From DAIDJD01 sp035485275 (GTDB lineage Bacteria > Oederibacteriota > JAJYGY01 > DAIDJD01), in NCBI GenBank assembly GCA_035485275.1, contig DATHOE010000047.1:110226-174225 (forward strand): a DNA stretch of 64,000 bases. Reading direction: 5' to 3'. Numbering within the stretch: the first letter of the stretch is position 1; the number at the start of each line of letters is the position of its first letter. Both the position numbers and the translations under genes were made by a program. The notes beneath the pieces were generated by a model, which worked only from the letters and a program-made list of their open reading frames with translations, did not search any database and had not been told where the DNA came from. Of the stretch, positions 27,467-35,010 are shown piece after piece.

Positions 27467-28442
27467 GGGGCCCTCCTTCGGCCGGCGCCTGCGGCGCTGC
27501 CTTTGTCGCGGATGGCTCCACGACCTTCAGGAACACGTCCTCCAGGGACGGTTCGAAATCCTTCGCCGAAAGGCCGGAGGGCAGGCCCTTGCGCAGGTCC
27601 TGGGAGGCCTCCGGGGAGAGCGGTTCGAGGTGCCAGCGCCTCCCGTGCGGCTTCAGGGAGGCCACGCCCTCGCGCGCGCGCAAGGTCGCCACCCAATCCT
27701 CGGGCAGGGGGCCGCTCTCCTCGAGCTCGATCAGGCCGTAGGGGAAGGTCATTTTTTTCAGGCCCGCCGGGGAGTCCAGGGCGACCAGTTTCCCGTCGCG
27801 CATGAGGGCGATGCGGCCGCACTGCTCGGCCTCGTCCATGTAGTGGGTGGTCACGAACACGGTCTGCCCGGCCGCGGCCAGGTTGCGGATGATGTCCCAG
27901 AAGCGCGAACGGGCCTCCGGGGACACGCCGGCCGTGGGCTCGTCGAGAAAGATGATCTCCGGGTCGTGCAAAAGGGCCGCCGCGAGCGACACCTGCTGCT
28001 TGAGCCCGCCCGGCAGCGATCCCACCATGTCGTTCTCGGAATGCTCGTAACCCACCAGGCTGAACAGGCGCTCCTTGCGGGACTTCAGGTCCTCCTTGGA
28101 CACGCCGCGCAGGGATGCCTTGAACTCCAGGTTTTCGGCCACCGTCATGTCGTTGTAGAGGGTGAATTTCTGGCTCATGTAGCCGGATTTGGACTTGAGG
28201 CCCTGATTGTCATCATGGAAGGACTCGCCCCCCACGTGGATCTCGCCGGAGCTGGGCTTCAGCAGGCCGCAAAGCACGCGGATGGTGGTGGTCTTGCCCG
28301 CGCCGTTGGCGCCCAGAAAGCCGAAGATCTCGCCTTTGGCCACCTGGAAGGTCACCTTGTCCACGGCGATGAAGTCGCCGAAGCGCACCGTGAGATCCTT
28401 GACGTCCACCGCCAGGCTCTGTGGTCCCGTGGATGCGCTCAT
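27459..28442 (-). CDS. ABC transporter ATPase, multidrug-type
   Basis: 327-residue ATPase. Walker A is GANGAGKTT (about 44-52), the signature region reads LPGGLKQQVSLAAALLHDP, and Walker B ends EIIFLDEPTAGVSPEAR; the downstream His is in TTHYMDE. A C-terminal extension of about 80 residues (from 235) may be regulatory. The signature LPGGLKQ keeps two glycines instead of the textbook LSGGQ, as in some YbhF domains. The start overlaps the stop of the second ATPase gene (ATGA). Confidence 0.92.
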   Translation of the reverse strand: MSASTGPQSLAVDVKDLTVRFGDFIAVDKVTFQVAKGEIFGFLGANGAGKTTTIRVLCGLLKPSSGEIHVGGESFHDDNQGLKSKSGYMSQKFTLYNDMTVAENLEFKASLRGVSKEDLKSRKERLFSLVGYEHSENDMVGSLPGGLKQQVSLAAALLHDPEIIFLDEPTAGVSPEARSRFWDIIRNLAAAGQTVFVTTHYMDEAEQCGRIALMRDGKLVALDSPAGLKKMTFPYGLIELEESGPLPEDWVATLRAREGVASLKPHGRRWHLEPLSPEASQDLRKGLPSGLSAKDFEPSLEDVFLKVVEPSATKAAPQAPAEGGPRG

Positions 28443-29167
28443 TCGGGCTTCTCCGCGGCCAGGAAGATCTCGTCGAAGCGTTTAACGCCGGCCTTCGCCA
28501 GCAGCGCGCGCGGCTCCCCGCTGTCCAGCAGGCGCCCCTTGTCTATCAGGTGCACCTCGTCGCAGCGCTCGGCCTCATCCATGTAAGCGGTCGCGACCAT
28601 GATGAGGATCCTGTTCTTGAGCAGCTCCATCAGCAGTTCCCAGAATTCGCGCCGGCTCACGGGATCCACGCCGTTGGTGGGCTCGTCGAGCAGCAGGGCG
28701 TCCGGATTGGCCAGGAGCGCGCACATCAGGCCCAGCTTCTTGTACATGCCGCCCGAGAGCTTGGAGGCGGGCCGGTCCACGAAGCGGTCCAGGCGGGTGA
28801 TGTGGAGGAGCTGGGCCCGGCGCTTTTTGTAGTCCGCCGCCTCAAGGGCGTACATTTCAGAGAAGAAGTCCATGTGTTCGGAGATGGTCAGGTCCCCGTA
28901 GAGGCTCTGCGTCTGCGGCATGTAGGCGATGCGGGCTCGCACCGTCGGGAAGGCCACCGGTTTGGACTCCTCCATCCATTGTAAGTCCCCGGAGTCGGCT
29001 TTGAGCAGGCCCACCAGATGGCGCAGCAGCGTGGTCTTCCCGGCGCCGTCCGGGCCGATGATGCCGTGCAGGCGCGAGGGCCCGAAGACCGTGCTCAGCC
29101 CGTCCAGGGCCTGGTTGGGCCCGAGGCGCTTCTTCAGGGAATCGATGCGCACGGAAAGGATGGGCAT
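28439..29167 (-). CDS. ABC transporter ATPase, multidrug-type
   Basis: 242-residue ATPase with Walker A GPDGAGKTTL, signature LSGGMYKKLGLMCALL, Walker B DALLLDEPTNGVDP and a switch region in VATAYMDEAE, where the usual switch His is replaced by Ala (YbhF-like ATPases often show this in their first half). It would pair asymmetrically with the second ATPase: one complete site and one degenerate site. In E. coli YbhF the two halves are fused; here they are separate genes. The start (ATG 29167) is used rather than the longer open frame reaching into the HlyD gene. Confidence 0.88.
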   Translation of the reverse strand: MPILSVRIDSLKKRLGPNQALDGLSTVFGPSRLHGIIGPDGAGKTTLLRHLVGLLKADSGDLQWMEESKPVAFPTVRARIAYMPQTQSLYGDLTISEHMDFFSEMYALEAADYKKRRAQLLHITRLDRFVDRPASKLSGGMYKKLGLMCALLANPDALLLDEPTNGVDPVSRREFWELLMELLKNRILIMVATAYMDEAERCDEVHLIDKGRLLDSGEPRALLAKAGVKRFDEIFLAAEKPE

Positions 29168-29252
29168 GGACCTACTTCTGAAAATTGTTGAAACGCCCGC
29201 GTCGCACGGCCCTCGTCGGATCCCGCCACGCAGGCGCCACGATGCTTCCATC

Positions 29253-29281
29253 CTGATAGGGCCCCGCAGGGGCCCTATCAG
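29253..29281 (-). promoter_or_regulatory. Perfect 13-bp hairpin overlapping the HlyD stop codon
   Basis: CTGATAGGGCCCC at 29253-29265, loop GCA, then its exact reverse complement at 29269-29281. The HlyD TGA (29280-29278) lies inside the right arm. No T-tract follows on the leftward strand, so it is not a classical terminator. It lies 85 bases before the first ATPase ATG and could attenuate transcription or protect the upstream mRNA. Confidence 0.6.
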
Positions 29282-30006
29282 TGCGGGAAATTGGCTTCGA
29301 TGTACATGCCCGGCTTGAGGGCGCCGTCGGAGTTGTCGAACTGCACCTTCACCCCGTAGACCAGGGTCTCGCGTTCCTCGCGGGTCTGGACGTTCTTGGG
29401 CGTGAATTCCGCGTCCGGCCGCACGAAGGCCAGGTTGCCGTTGAAGACCCGGCCCTGCACTTCGGGCAGGGAGCAGGGCACGCTCTCCCCCACCTTGAGG
29501 TCGACGAGCATGGTCTGGGGCACGTAGAAGTAGGCGTACACGGAGCGCAGGTCGGCCAGCGTCATGATGGGCTCGCCCGGGCGGGCCCATTCGCCGATGT
29601 GGCGGTAGATGGTCAGGACCGTGCCGCTGATCGGCGCGGCCACCGTGCACCAGTCCAGCTTCACCGCGGCATCCTGGTTGGCGAAGAGGCTATGGTCGAA
29701 ATTGCTGTAGGCCAGGGAGCCTGCCTTGTAGAGCTGCTCGTTGCGGCTGAAGTCGCTGGAGGCCAGTCCCGCGGCCACGCGGATGTCGGGGCAGGTCAGC
29801 GTCGCGAGAAGCTGGCCCGGGGCCACCACGTCCCCCTCCTTGACGTCCAGGCCGCCGATGGGCGAGGCCACGCCGGGCTGCACGTCCACCTCGTCCACTT
29901 CCACCGTTCCGGCGAAGGTGAAGGAAGGATGCGCCGGCTTGTAGACGAAAAAGTAATAGGCCACGGCGGCGGCCACGAGCAGGATGATCGGCATGCGCTT
30001 CTTCAT
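29278..30006 (-). CDS. HlyD-family membrane fusion protein (YbhG-like)
   Basis: 242-residue periplasmic adaptor: one N-terminal anchor helix (IILLVAAAVAYYFFVY), then a biotinyl-lipoyl domain (about 35-70, GLDVKEGDVVAPGQLLATL), a short alpha-hairpin, and a barrel-sandwich half from WCTVAAPISGTVLTIY onward. It links the ABC permeases to the TolC-like channel. At 242 residues it is shorter than YbhG (332), with most of the alpha-helical hairpin missing, so channel docking may differ. Its stop lies inside a perfect hairpin. Confidence 0.85.
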   Translation of the reverse strand: MKKRMPIILLVAAAVAYYFFVYKPAHPSFTFAGTVEVDEVDVQPGVASPIGGLDVKEGDVVAPGQLLATLTCPDIRVAAGLASSDFSRNEQLYKAGSLAYSNFDHSLFANQDAAVKLDWCTVAAPISGTVLTIYRHIGEWARPGEPIMTLADLRSVYAYFYVPQTMLVDLKVGESVPCSLPEVQGRVFNGNLAFVRPDAEFTPKNVQTREERETLVYGVKVQFDNSDGALKPGMYIEANFPH

Positions 30007-30017
30007 AGGATCCTCGG

Positions 30018-31406
30018 TTATCGGTCGGCTTCGGTAAGGGCTGAGAGGTTGGCCAGTTCGATGAGCATCTGGGTCTCGGTCTGGGCCAGCGCAAGGCCGG
30101 CCTGTAGGGATTCAAGCGTGGTCGACTGGACCTCCAGGTAGGTCGAGCCGCCGATCTTGTAGGACCGGTACACCATCTGCCGCAGTTCGCTGGTCTGCTT
30201 GTCCTCCTGGACCTGCAGGACGCGCTGGGCGCGCAGGCCGGACAGGCGGTCGTGGCTCTTCAGCCAGTCGGTCTTGGTCAGGGTGACGGCGTCCCCGGCC
30301 TGGGCCGCGGCGGCGTCGGCCTGGGCCTGCTGGGACCGCACCTGGTCGCTCACCTGGCCGAAGCTGAACAGGGGCAGGTTGAAGTTGGCGCTGGTGGTCT
30401 GCTGGTCCACGGCCTGGGGCAGGGGCGGCTCGGGGTAGTCGTAGCTCCAGCGGAAGCCCACGGTGCCGCTGGGAAGGTGGCCGGCCCAGGCGGCGGCGGT
30501 CATGCGGCGGGCCTCCTCGACCTGGGCCCACAGGGCGCGCAGCTTGGCGATGTTCTGGGGCTGGAAGCCCGCGCTTTCCGCGGGCTCCAGCTCGGCCAGC
30601 AGCGCGGCGGTGTCGTCCAGGCGCACGGACACGGTCGGCTCGTCCACCTTGGCGGGAAGGTCGCGCCCGTCCTGGCCGTCCACCGGGATGGACACGTCCG
30701 CGGCCTGGTGCTGGCCGGTCAGGGCGAAAAGGTCGCGCAGGGCGCCGGCCAGGTCCACCTGGGCGAGGCGGTAGGAGGCCTTGCGGTCCAGTTCGTCGTT
30801 GCTGGCCGTCAGCCAGTCGATTTTGCTGCTGGTGCCCGCCTTGAGGCGCAGGGACAGGTCATGGGCCTGGCTCTGGGCCAGCTTGAGGGCGTCGGCGTAG
30901 AGGCGCACCTGGGTCTCGTCCAGGCGGGTCTGGAAATAGGCCAGACGCACCTTCAGGCGCAGGTTCTGCTCGGCGTCGTCGAGCTGGGCCTCCGCGGCCT
31001 TGCGCGCCTCGGTGGCGACCTGCCACTGGCGCCAGGTGGAGACTCCGCCGATGATGTCCCAGTTGGCGGACACGCCGACGCTGTAGTTGTTGTGGAACCC
31101 GAAATCGAGCTGGTTGATGCCGAAGGTGGAGGCGAAGGAGGGAGGCAGGGTGATCGGCGGGAGCACCTGGGCCGCGTAGCTGTAACGTCCGTCCAGGCCG
31201 ATGTGCGGAAGCAGGCCGACTTTGACGGCGGACTCGTGCGCCGCGGCGGAATCCACGTCGAAACGCGCGGCCTTCAAGGCCGGGGAATAGTCCTCGGCGG
31301 CCTGGATGCTCTCGTCGAGGGACAGGCGCAGCATTTCGGCGTGGGCCGGCAGGGCCAGGCCCACGGAGAAGATCGGCAACAGAACGCTTTTGGAAAGCAG
31401 CTTCAT
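30018..31406 (-). CDS. TolC-family outer-membrane efflux protein
   Basis: 462-residue outer-membrane factor with a signal peptide (MKLLSKSVLLPIFSVGLALPAHA) and the OEP duplicated coiled-coil layout. The segment LRLSLDESIQAAEDYSPALKAARFDVDSAAA begins the first repeat, and RMTAAAWAGHLPSGTVGFRWSYD the second. It forms the trimeric channel that completes the tripartite pump. ATG 31406 has GGGGAGA upstream; the longer open frame has no signal peptide. It is second in the operon after the TetR gene and precedes the adaptor by 11 bases. Confidence 0.9.
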   Translation of the reverse strand: MKLLSKSVLLPIFSVGLALPAHAEMLRLSLDESIQAAEDYSPALKAARFDVDSAAAHESAVKVGLLPHIGLDGRYSYAAQVLPPITLPPSFASTFGINQLDFGFHNNYSVGVSANWDIIGGVSTWRQWQVATEARKAAEAQLDDAEQNLRLKVRLAYFQTRLDETQVRLYADALKLAQSQAHDLSLRLKAGTSSKIDWLTASNDELDRKASYRLAQVDLAGALRDLFALTGQHQAADVSIPVDGQDGRDLPAKVDEPTVSVRLDDTAALLAELEPAESAGFQPQNIAKLRALWAQVEEARRMTAAAWAGHLPSGTVGFRWSYDYPEPPLPQAVDQQTTSANFNLPLFSFGQVSDQVRSQQAQADAAAAQAGDAVTLTKTDWLKSHDRLSGLRAQRVLQVQEDKQTSELRQMVYRSYKIGGSTYLEVQSTTLESLQAGLALAQTETQMLIELANLSALTEADR

Positions 31407-31496
31407 GGTTCTCCCCTGTTCGTCCGCGCATCCAGGCTTTGCCGGCGCGGATGAGCCCCACACCGGAAAGCGCGAAAATCCTGGTTTATTCCGCCC

Positions 31497-32126
31497 TCAG
31501 GGCTTCAAGGCCTTCAAGGCCAGGTCCACCCGCAGTTCCAGGGCTCCATCGGTCAACAGACTGTCTTCGATCATCTTGCGGTGCGAAGGCCCCTGGCCCC
31601 CGAATTTGGCCCGGGCGATGGGTTCCGCGACCAAGGTTGGGAAGACCACCACGCCCATCAGGGTGGTCATGGCCACCGGCACCGGCAGCTTGGCCAGGCG
31701 CCCCTCGTCCTGGCAACGGTGCACCAGCCCCGCCAGAATGATCCCGTGGCGGGGCACATTGGTGAGCACAAAACGCTTCGCTTCGGCGTCACCGTCGGTC
31801 AGGTCCTTCAGAAGGCTGCGGACCATGCGACGGCGGTCCCGGACAAAGCGGGCCAGGCGCAGCAGGCCCTTGCGCAGGGCCGCGAGGGGATCGTTCTCCC
31901 CCTCGACCTGCAGGCTGAAATCCAGGAAAAACTCGTCGTAGAGCTCCTGGGCCACCTGGTGGACAAAAGCCGCCTTGCCCCCGAAATGGTAGCTGACCAG
32001 GCCGAGGTTCACGCCCGCGCGGGCCGCCACGGCCCGCACGGAAAGGCCGCTGAAACCGGTCTCCTCGAGGATCTCCTTGCCCGCCTCGATCAGACGCTTT
32101 TTCGCGTCGCCAGCCGGCCGGGTCAT
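31497..32126 (-). CDS. TetR-family regulator of the efflux operon
   Basis: 209-residue repressor: N-terminal helix-turn-helix (GFSGLSVRAVAARAGVNLGLVSYHFGGKAAFV, about 24-55) and a divergent C-terminal ligand domain. It is the first gene of the leftward efflux operon, as CecR precedes ybhGFSR in E. coli. A 12-bp inverted repeat just upstream of its ATG (32138-32149 and 32168-32179) is a good candidate operator, so it probably autoregulates the whole operon. The inducer is unknown. Confidence 0.9.
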   Translation of the reverse strand: MTRPAGDAKKRLIEAGKEILEETGFSGLSVRAVAARAGVNLGLVSYHFGGKAAFVHQVAQELYDEFFLDFSLQVEGENDPLAALRKGLLRLARFVRDRRRMVRSLLKDLTDGDAEAKRFVLTNVPRHGIILAGLVHRCQDEGRLAKLPVPVAMTTLMGVVVFPTLVAEPIARAKFGGQGPSHRKMIEDSLLTDGALELRVDLALKALKP

Positions 32127-32137
32127 GGTTGCGTCTC

Positions 32138-32179
32138 CAAATTAAACATAATGTATAATAAAACAAGATGTTTAATTTG
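32138..32179. promoter_or_regulatory. 12-bp inverted repeat, candidate TetR operator
   Basis: CAAATTAAACAT (32138-32149) and its exact reverse complement ATGTTTAATTTG (32168-32179), separated by 18 AT-rich bases. It begins 12 bases upstream of the TetR start codon, in an otherwise GC-rich context, so AT-rich symmetric DNA here is notable. The spacing is longer than in a compact TetR operator; the two arms may be separate half-sites around a promoter. Confidence 0.6.
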
Positions 32180-32312
32180 TCCATCCTTTTTTGGATCCGG
32201 GTGGACGCGCGGCCCCGGTCTTTTCCCGGCGCCGCCTAAATCCGCGGAATCCGCGGCTGCGTATGGTAAAAGCCGGGTCAGAGCCCTAACGCCTTCTCAG
32301 CCAGGAGATGCC

Positions 32313-32498
32313 ATGCCCACCAAAATCACCCCCCTGCCCGACGGCCCCTATGCCGTCCAGGGCGACTTCGAAATCGTCAAGGCCGACGGAACCAAGGTCG
32401 AACACAAGGAAACGGCCCACCTCTGCCGCTGCGGGCACTCGAGCAACAAGCCCTTCTGCGACGGAACACACAAGAAGGAAGGCTTCAAGGCGTCCTAA
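32313..32498 (+). CDS. CDGSH iron-sulfur domain protein
   Basis: 61-residue protein with the complete mitoNEET-type motif: CRCGHSSNKPFCDGTH, i.e. three cysteines and one histidine binding a [2Fe-2S] cluster. The N-terminal half (DGPYAVQGDFEIVKADG) is the usual small beta lead-in. GGAGATG precedes the ATG. Bacterial single-domain CDGSH proteins are small redox/iron-sulfur carriers of unknown partner. A second, truncated copy lies at 34842-34919. Confidence 0.92.
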   Translation: MPTKITPLPDGPYAVQGDFEIVKADGTKVEHKETAHLCRCGHSSNKPFCDGTHKKEGFKAS

Positions 32499-32532
32499 GG
32501 CCTTCCAAGTCCGGCAAGTCATGAACACCTTT

Positions 32533-32567
32533 AGAGAGCCGCAAGAGCAGCGCGGCTCTCTTTTTTT
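32533..32567 (+). terminator. Intrinsic terminator after the CDGSH gene
   Basis: Perfect 10-bp stem AGAGAGCCGC (32533-32542) and GCGGCTCTCT (32552-32561), nine-base loop, followed by TTTTTTT. It lies 35 bases after the CDGSH stop. Confidence 0.9.
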
Positions 32568-32715
32568 ATGTCCAGGGAATATTATCAACTTTCGGTGTCA
32601 ATATTAAATACCCAACGTTTTTTCAGGCGTTCTAGAAAGACCGACGGCGGTTCGACCGAGAGACCCTCAGACGGATTTAAAGGAAAATCCTTATAAAAAA
32701 AACAAGCAACGTTCT

Positions 32716-33435
32716 TCAACTTCCCTTCGGTCCATTTTTCCATATTCTCTCAAAAATTTCCTTGCACCTGTCGCTGCCAAAACTGACATTTTCGGTTTCA
32801 ATAAATTTTATCCACCATTCATTTATTTTTTTATTTTCGTAAACCTGATAGCCACCTTCGCTAGCAACACGAGCAGAAATTGCCCGATATTGCGACAACA
32901 ATGCAGGATCAGCCTCAACTTGATTGATATTAGACGTATAATACAGAGTAAAATTTGCGTCGTGCGCAGCGATATCTTGTATTATAAAATTGCGGACCTT
33001 TTTTCCCAATATCGATAGCTCGATTTGTTGACGCTTAGCTTTAATTGCTCTTTTTACTTTGGGCGACAGTGTGTCGTAATCAATAGGTTTCTGAAATCGA
33101 CTCGCAACAAAAGCAACTTCCGAGTTCCAAGTTGTAGTCAATTCTGGTTCTGGTGAAATATTATATTTGTTAGCGGCTTCAAGCGTTAGTGCATTCATAA
33201 TATTTTGAATAATTAGTGCGTCGCCTTTGCTTTTCGCCAAAGTCATTTTCTTATCAAGATACGACTCATGTTTTCCAATCCGACAACAAAGAGTCTTCGA
33301 CGCGTCTTGAGTTTTCGGAAAGCTATTTTGTGTATTTTTGGCGTTTCCAGAGAATTGATCTGCATGCAATGGTGGGACAATGGTCGCACCGAAAAGCATG
33401 CTGGCTGCACCTAACAGAACAATGCCTTTATTCAT
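32716..33435 (-). CDS. Secreted hypothetical protein, AT-rich gene
   Basis: Not a family I recognise. From ATG 33435 the protein has 239 residues with a signal peptide (MNKGIVLLGAASMLFGATIVPPLHA, cleavage before DQF). The mature part is mostly helical, charged, with a CC pair at about residue 50 (LCCRIGKHESYLDKKM) and one near the C-terminus (SDRCKEIFERI). Base composition is far lower in GC than the flanking genes, which points to recent transfer. The low-GC block runs from about 32580 to 33430. Confidence 0.6.
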   Translation of the reverse strand: MNKGIVLLGAASMLFGATIVPPLHADQFSGNAKNTQNSFPKTQDASKTLCCRIGKHESYLDKKMTLAKSKGDALIIQNIMNALTLEAANKYNISPEPELTTTWNSEVAFVASRFQKPIDYDTLSPKVKRAIKAKRQQIELSILGKKVRNFIIQDIAAHDANFTLYYTSNINQVEADPALLSQYRAISARVASEGGYQVYENKKINEWWIKFIETENVSFGSDRCKEIFERIWKNGPKGS

Positions 33436-33605
33436 TGCAGCCTCACCACACGTGGGCCAAGGGGGAGGATTCCCGGAATCGGAAGCCAACCCTCATCGCT
33501 AGGATTCTGGGTGTGAATATTAATCGCCTAAGGTCGCTTTCAGGGTTTCCAGAAAGACCCACGGCGATTCTATGGAGAGGCCCTTGTACAGATGTGGCCG
33601 GGCAA

Positions 33606-33791
33606 TTATGCGGCTTTATTCCCGGACTTTCGCCCCCGCTCAATCCGTTCCCGCAACGCCTTAACGTTTTCATGACATTTCTCACCATACGCCTTGAAAC
33701 CAATCCGTTCGATTTCTTCGGATGCTTTCCGCTTCCATTCTCTTACATCCAGAAGGCTCTGGGGTTCATGTATCGCAGGGTCATTCAACAT
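33606..33791 (-). CDS. Small protein linked to PIN toxin
   Basis: 61 residues, mainly helical and charged, with the segment SLLDVREWKRKASEEIERIG then CHENVKALRERI. It overlaps the end of the PIN gene by 11 bases, a common arrangement in which a short, Trp-containing helical protein trails a PIN gene. Function not known; it may stabilise or inhibit the toxin in addition to the ribbon-helix-helix antitoxin. Confidence 0.55.
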   Translation of the reverse strand: MLNDPAIHEPQSLLDVREWKRKASEEIERIGFKAYGEKCHENVKALRERIERGRKSGNKAA

Positions 33792-34257
33792 CCAACACCT
33801 CCAGTGGGGTGGCTATTACCATTGGGAAACGGTAGCCCTCATCCACGTTGAGCGCCGATACCTTCGCCCTGCGTTTTGGATTCGCAAGGTGGCGAAAGTT
33901 CCAACTCAGTAGGTAGTCCATTTCATAGAACGTAGCGTAGGCAATGTGATACGCATCAACACCGCTTTTTTCGGGCAAGACCCCTTTGGCGAGGTAGACC
34001 GCCGCCAATCGGTCGATCTCAGGCGAGGTATCCAAGACCACGGGCTTCACTTCTTCCAAGAGCGCCGTGACTTGCCCTTGCCGTGGTTCGGGCGCATCCC
34101 GCAACTCATTCAGAACCGCATCCGATGAGTAAATATCGAACAGCCCCATTCGAATTTTGGCGAAGAACTCCAGCGTGTCCTTCTGGTAGTCGGGCGCGTC
34201 TTCGGCAAATGCGAAGTTCCAGACCGTCGTATCGAGGTAAAGCCGCAACCGCTTCAT
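33781..34257 (-). CDS. PIN-domain ribonuclease, VapC-like toxin
   Basis: 158-residue single PIN domain. The acidic metal site is visible: Asp9 (LYLDTT), Glu51 (LNELRDAP), Asp101 (GVDAYHIA) and Asp114 (EMDYLLSWNF). These chelate Mg or Mn for RNA cleavage. The start overlaps the stop of the ribbon-helix-helix gene by four bases (ATGA), giving a translationally coupled toxin-antitoxin module. Confidence 0.85.
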   Translation of the reverse strand: MKRLRLYLDTTVWNFAFAEDAPDYQKDTLEFFAKIRMGLFDIYSSDAVLNELRDAPEPRQGQVTALLEEVKPVVLDTSPEIDRLAAVYLAKGVLPEKSGVDAYHIAYATFYEMDYLLSWNFRHLANPKRRAKVSALNVDEGYRFPMVIATPLEVLDVE

Positions 34258-34487
34258 CTGCCCTCTATTGTACCAAACGGTCCCCCGAAATCCTTCTCGG
34301 TTAAACCCTTTTGCCTGACCAGTTTACGGATTCGAGCCGCGGATTTTTTATACGTGCGCAAGGCCTTGTGCTGACGGGTCCATTCCCGAAGCAGTTCGCT
34401 GACGGTGCTCCGTTCTTCTTTGGCTGCTTCCAAAACTTCTCGGCCCACGTCCTGGGGCAGCAAAAAGGTGATGGTTTTGGTGGCCAT
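34254..34487 (-). CDS. Ribbon-helix-helix antitoxin
   Basis: 77-residue protein starting MATKTITFLLPQDVGREVLEAAKEERSTV, a CopG/RHH strand-helix-helix, with a basic C-terminal tail (KKSAARIRKLVRQKG) that would wrap around the PIN toxin. Family members bind the operon promoter and neutralise the toxin. The second ATG of the open frame is used because it fits the start of the RHH strand. Confidence 0.8.
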   Translation of the reverse strand: MATKTITFLLPQDVGREVLEAAKEERSTVSELLREWTRQHKALRTYKKSAARIRKLVRQKGLTEKDFGGPFGTIEGR

Positions 34488-34551
34488 GGCAGACCTCAAA
34501 AAGAGACCTGCAAGATGCTATCCGCATGGGAGGCCCAGGGTCAAGGGAAGT

Positions 34552-34836
34552 TCATCTGATGAAACTTCTCCTTGGTGGCATCCGATAGGGAAGATCCGGT
34601 ACATACCCCAGGAAGGCGAAGATGCGGGCATAGAAGCGGTAAAGAGGGGCATGGCCCTCGACCTCCCATCCCGCAAGCCCTGCGGGGCTCACCCCGATCA
34701 GATAAGCGACTTCCCTTTGATCAAGCCCGAGTTCCAGCCTCTTCCTCCGGACATGGTCCCCCTGGGTTTTCAGGTTCTCGGGAATGTCATATTTCAAAGA
34801 CCTTTTCGCCGTCAGCCGGAAACCGCAGAAAGGCAA
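34552..34836 (-). CDS. XRE-type helix-turn-helix regulator, possibly 5'-truncated
   Basis: 94-residue protein with a Cro/CI HTH (HVRRKRLELGLDQREVAYLIGVSPAGLAGWE) preceded by MPFCGFRLTAKRSLKYDIPE and followed by a helix-rich tail (RFYARIFAFLGYVPDLPYR). This whole arrangement is a recurrent small family. The start codon is TTG with no ribosome site, and it lies six bases from the truncated CDGSH copy, so the original 5' end and promoter may have been lost in a rearrangement. Confidence 0.7.
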   Translation of the reverse strand: MPFCGFRLTAKRSLKYDIPENLKTQGDHVRRKRLELGLDQREVAYLIGVSPAGLAGWEVEGHAPLYRFYARIFAFLGYVPDLPYRMPPRRSFIR

Positions 34837-34841
34837 CGCAG

Positions 34842-34919
34842 CAATGTAGGTGCGGCCATTCCAACAACAAACCCTTCTGCGACGGTTCGCACAAGAAGGA
34901 AGGCTTCAAGGCCGCCTGA
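34842..34919 (+). pseudogene. Truncated CDGSH gene copy
   Basis: In frame with a TGA stop at 34917, residues CRCGHSNNKPFCDGSHKKEG match the C-terminal 25 of the intact CDGSH protein at 32313 almost exactly (three substitutions), and all four cluster ligands are present. The first 36 residues are absent: to the left the frame runs into the antisense of the XRE gene. A large intrinsic terminator follows, as after the intact gene. This is a remnant, not a second functional gene. Confidence 0.85.
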
Positions 34920-34951
34920 CAGGCACGGCCCCCAAGGGCCCGCGTCGAATA

Positions 34952-34990
34952 AAAACAAAAGCCCCGGGCCGAAGCCCGGGGCTTTTGTTT
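34952..34990. terminator. Bidirectional intrinsic terminator
   Basis: AAAACAAAAGCCCCGGG pairs with CCCGGGGCTTTTGTTTT around a six-base loop. Poly-T tails occur on both strands, so it can end both the rightward CDGSH remnant transcript and the leftward radical SAM transcript. Confidence 0.88.
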
Positions 34991-35010
34991 TGTCCCGAAA
35001 AATGCGTGGT

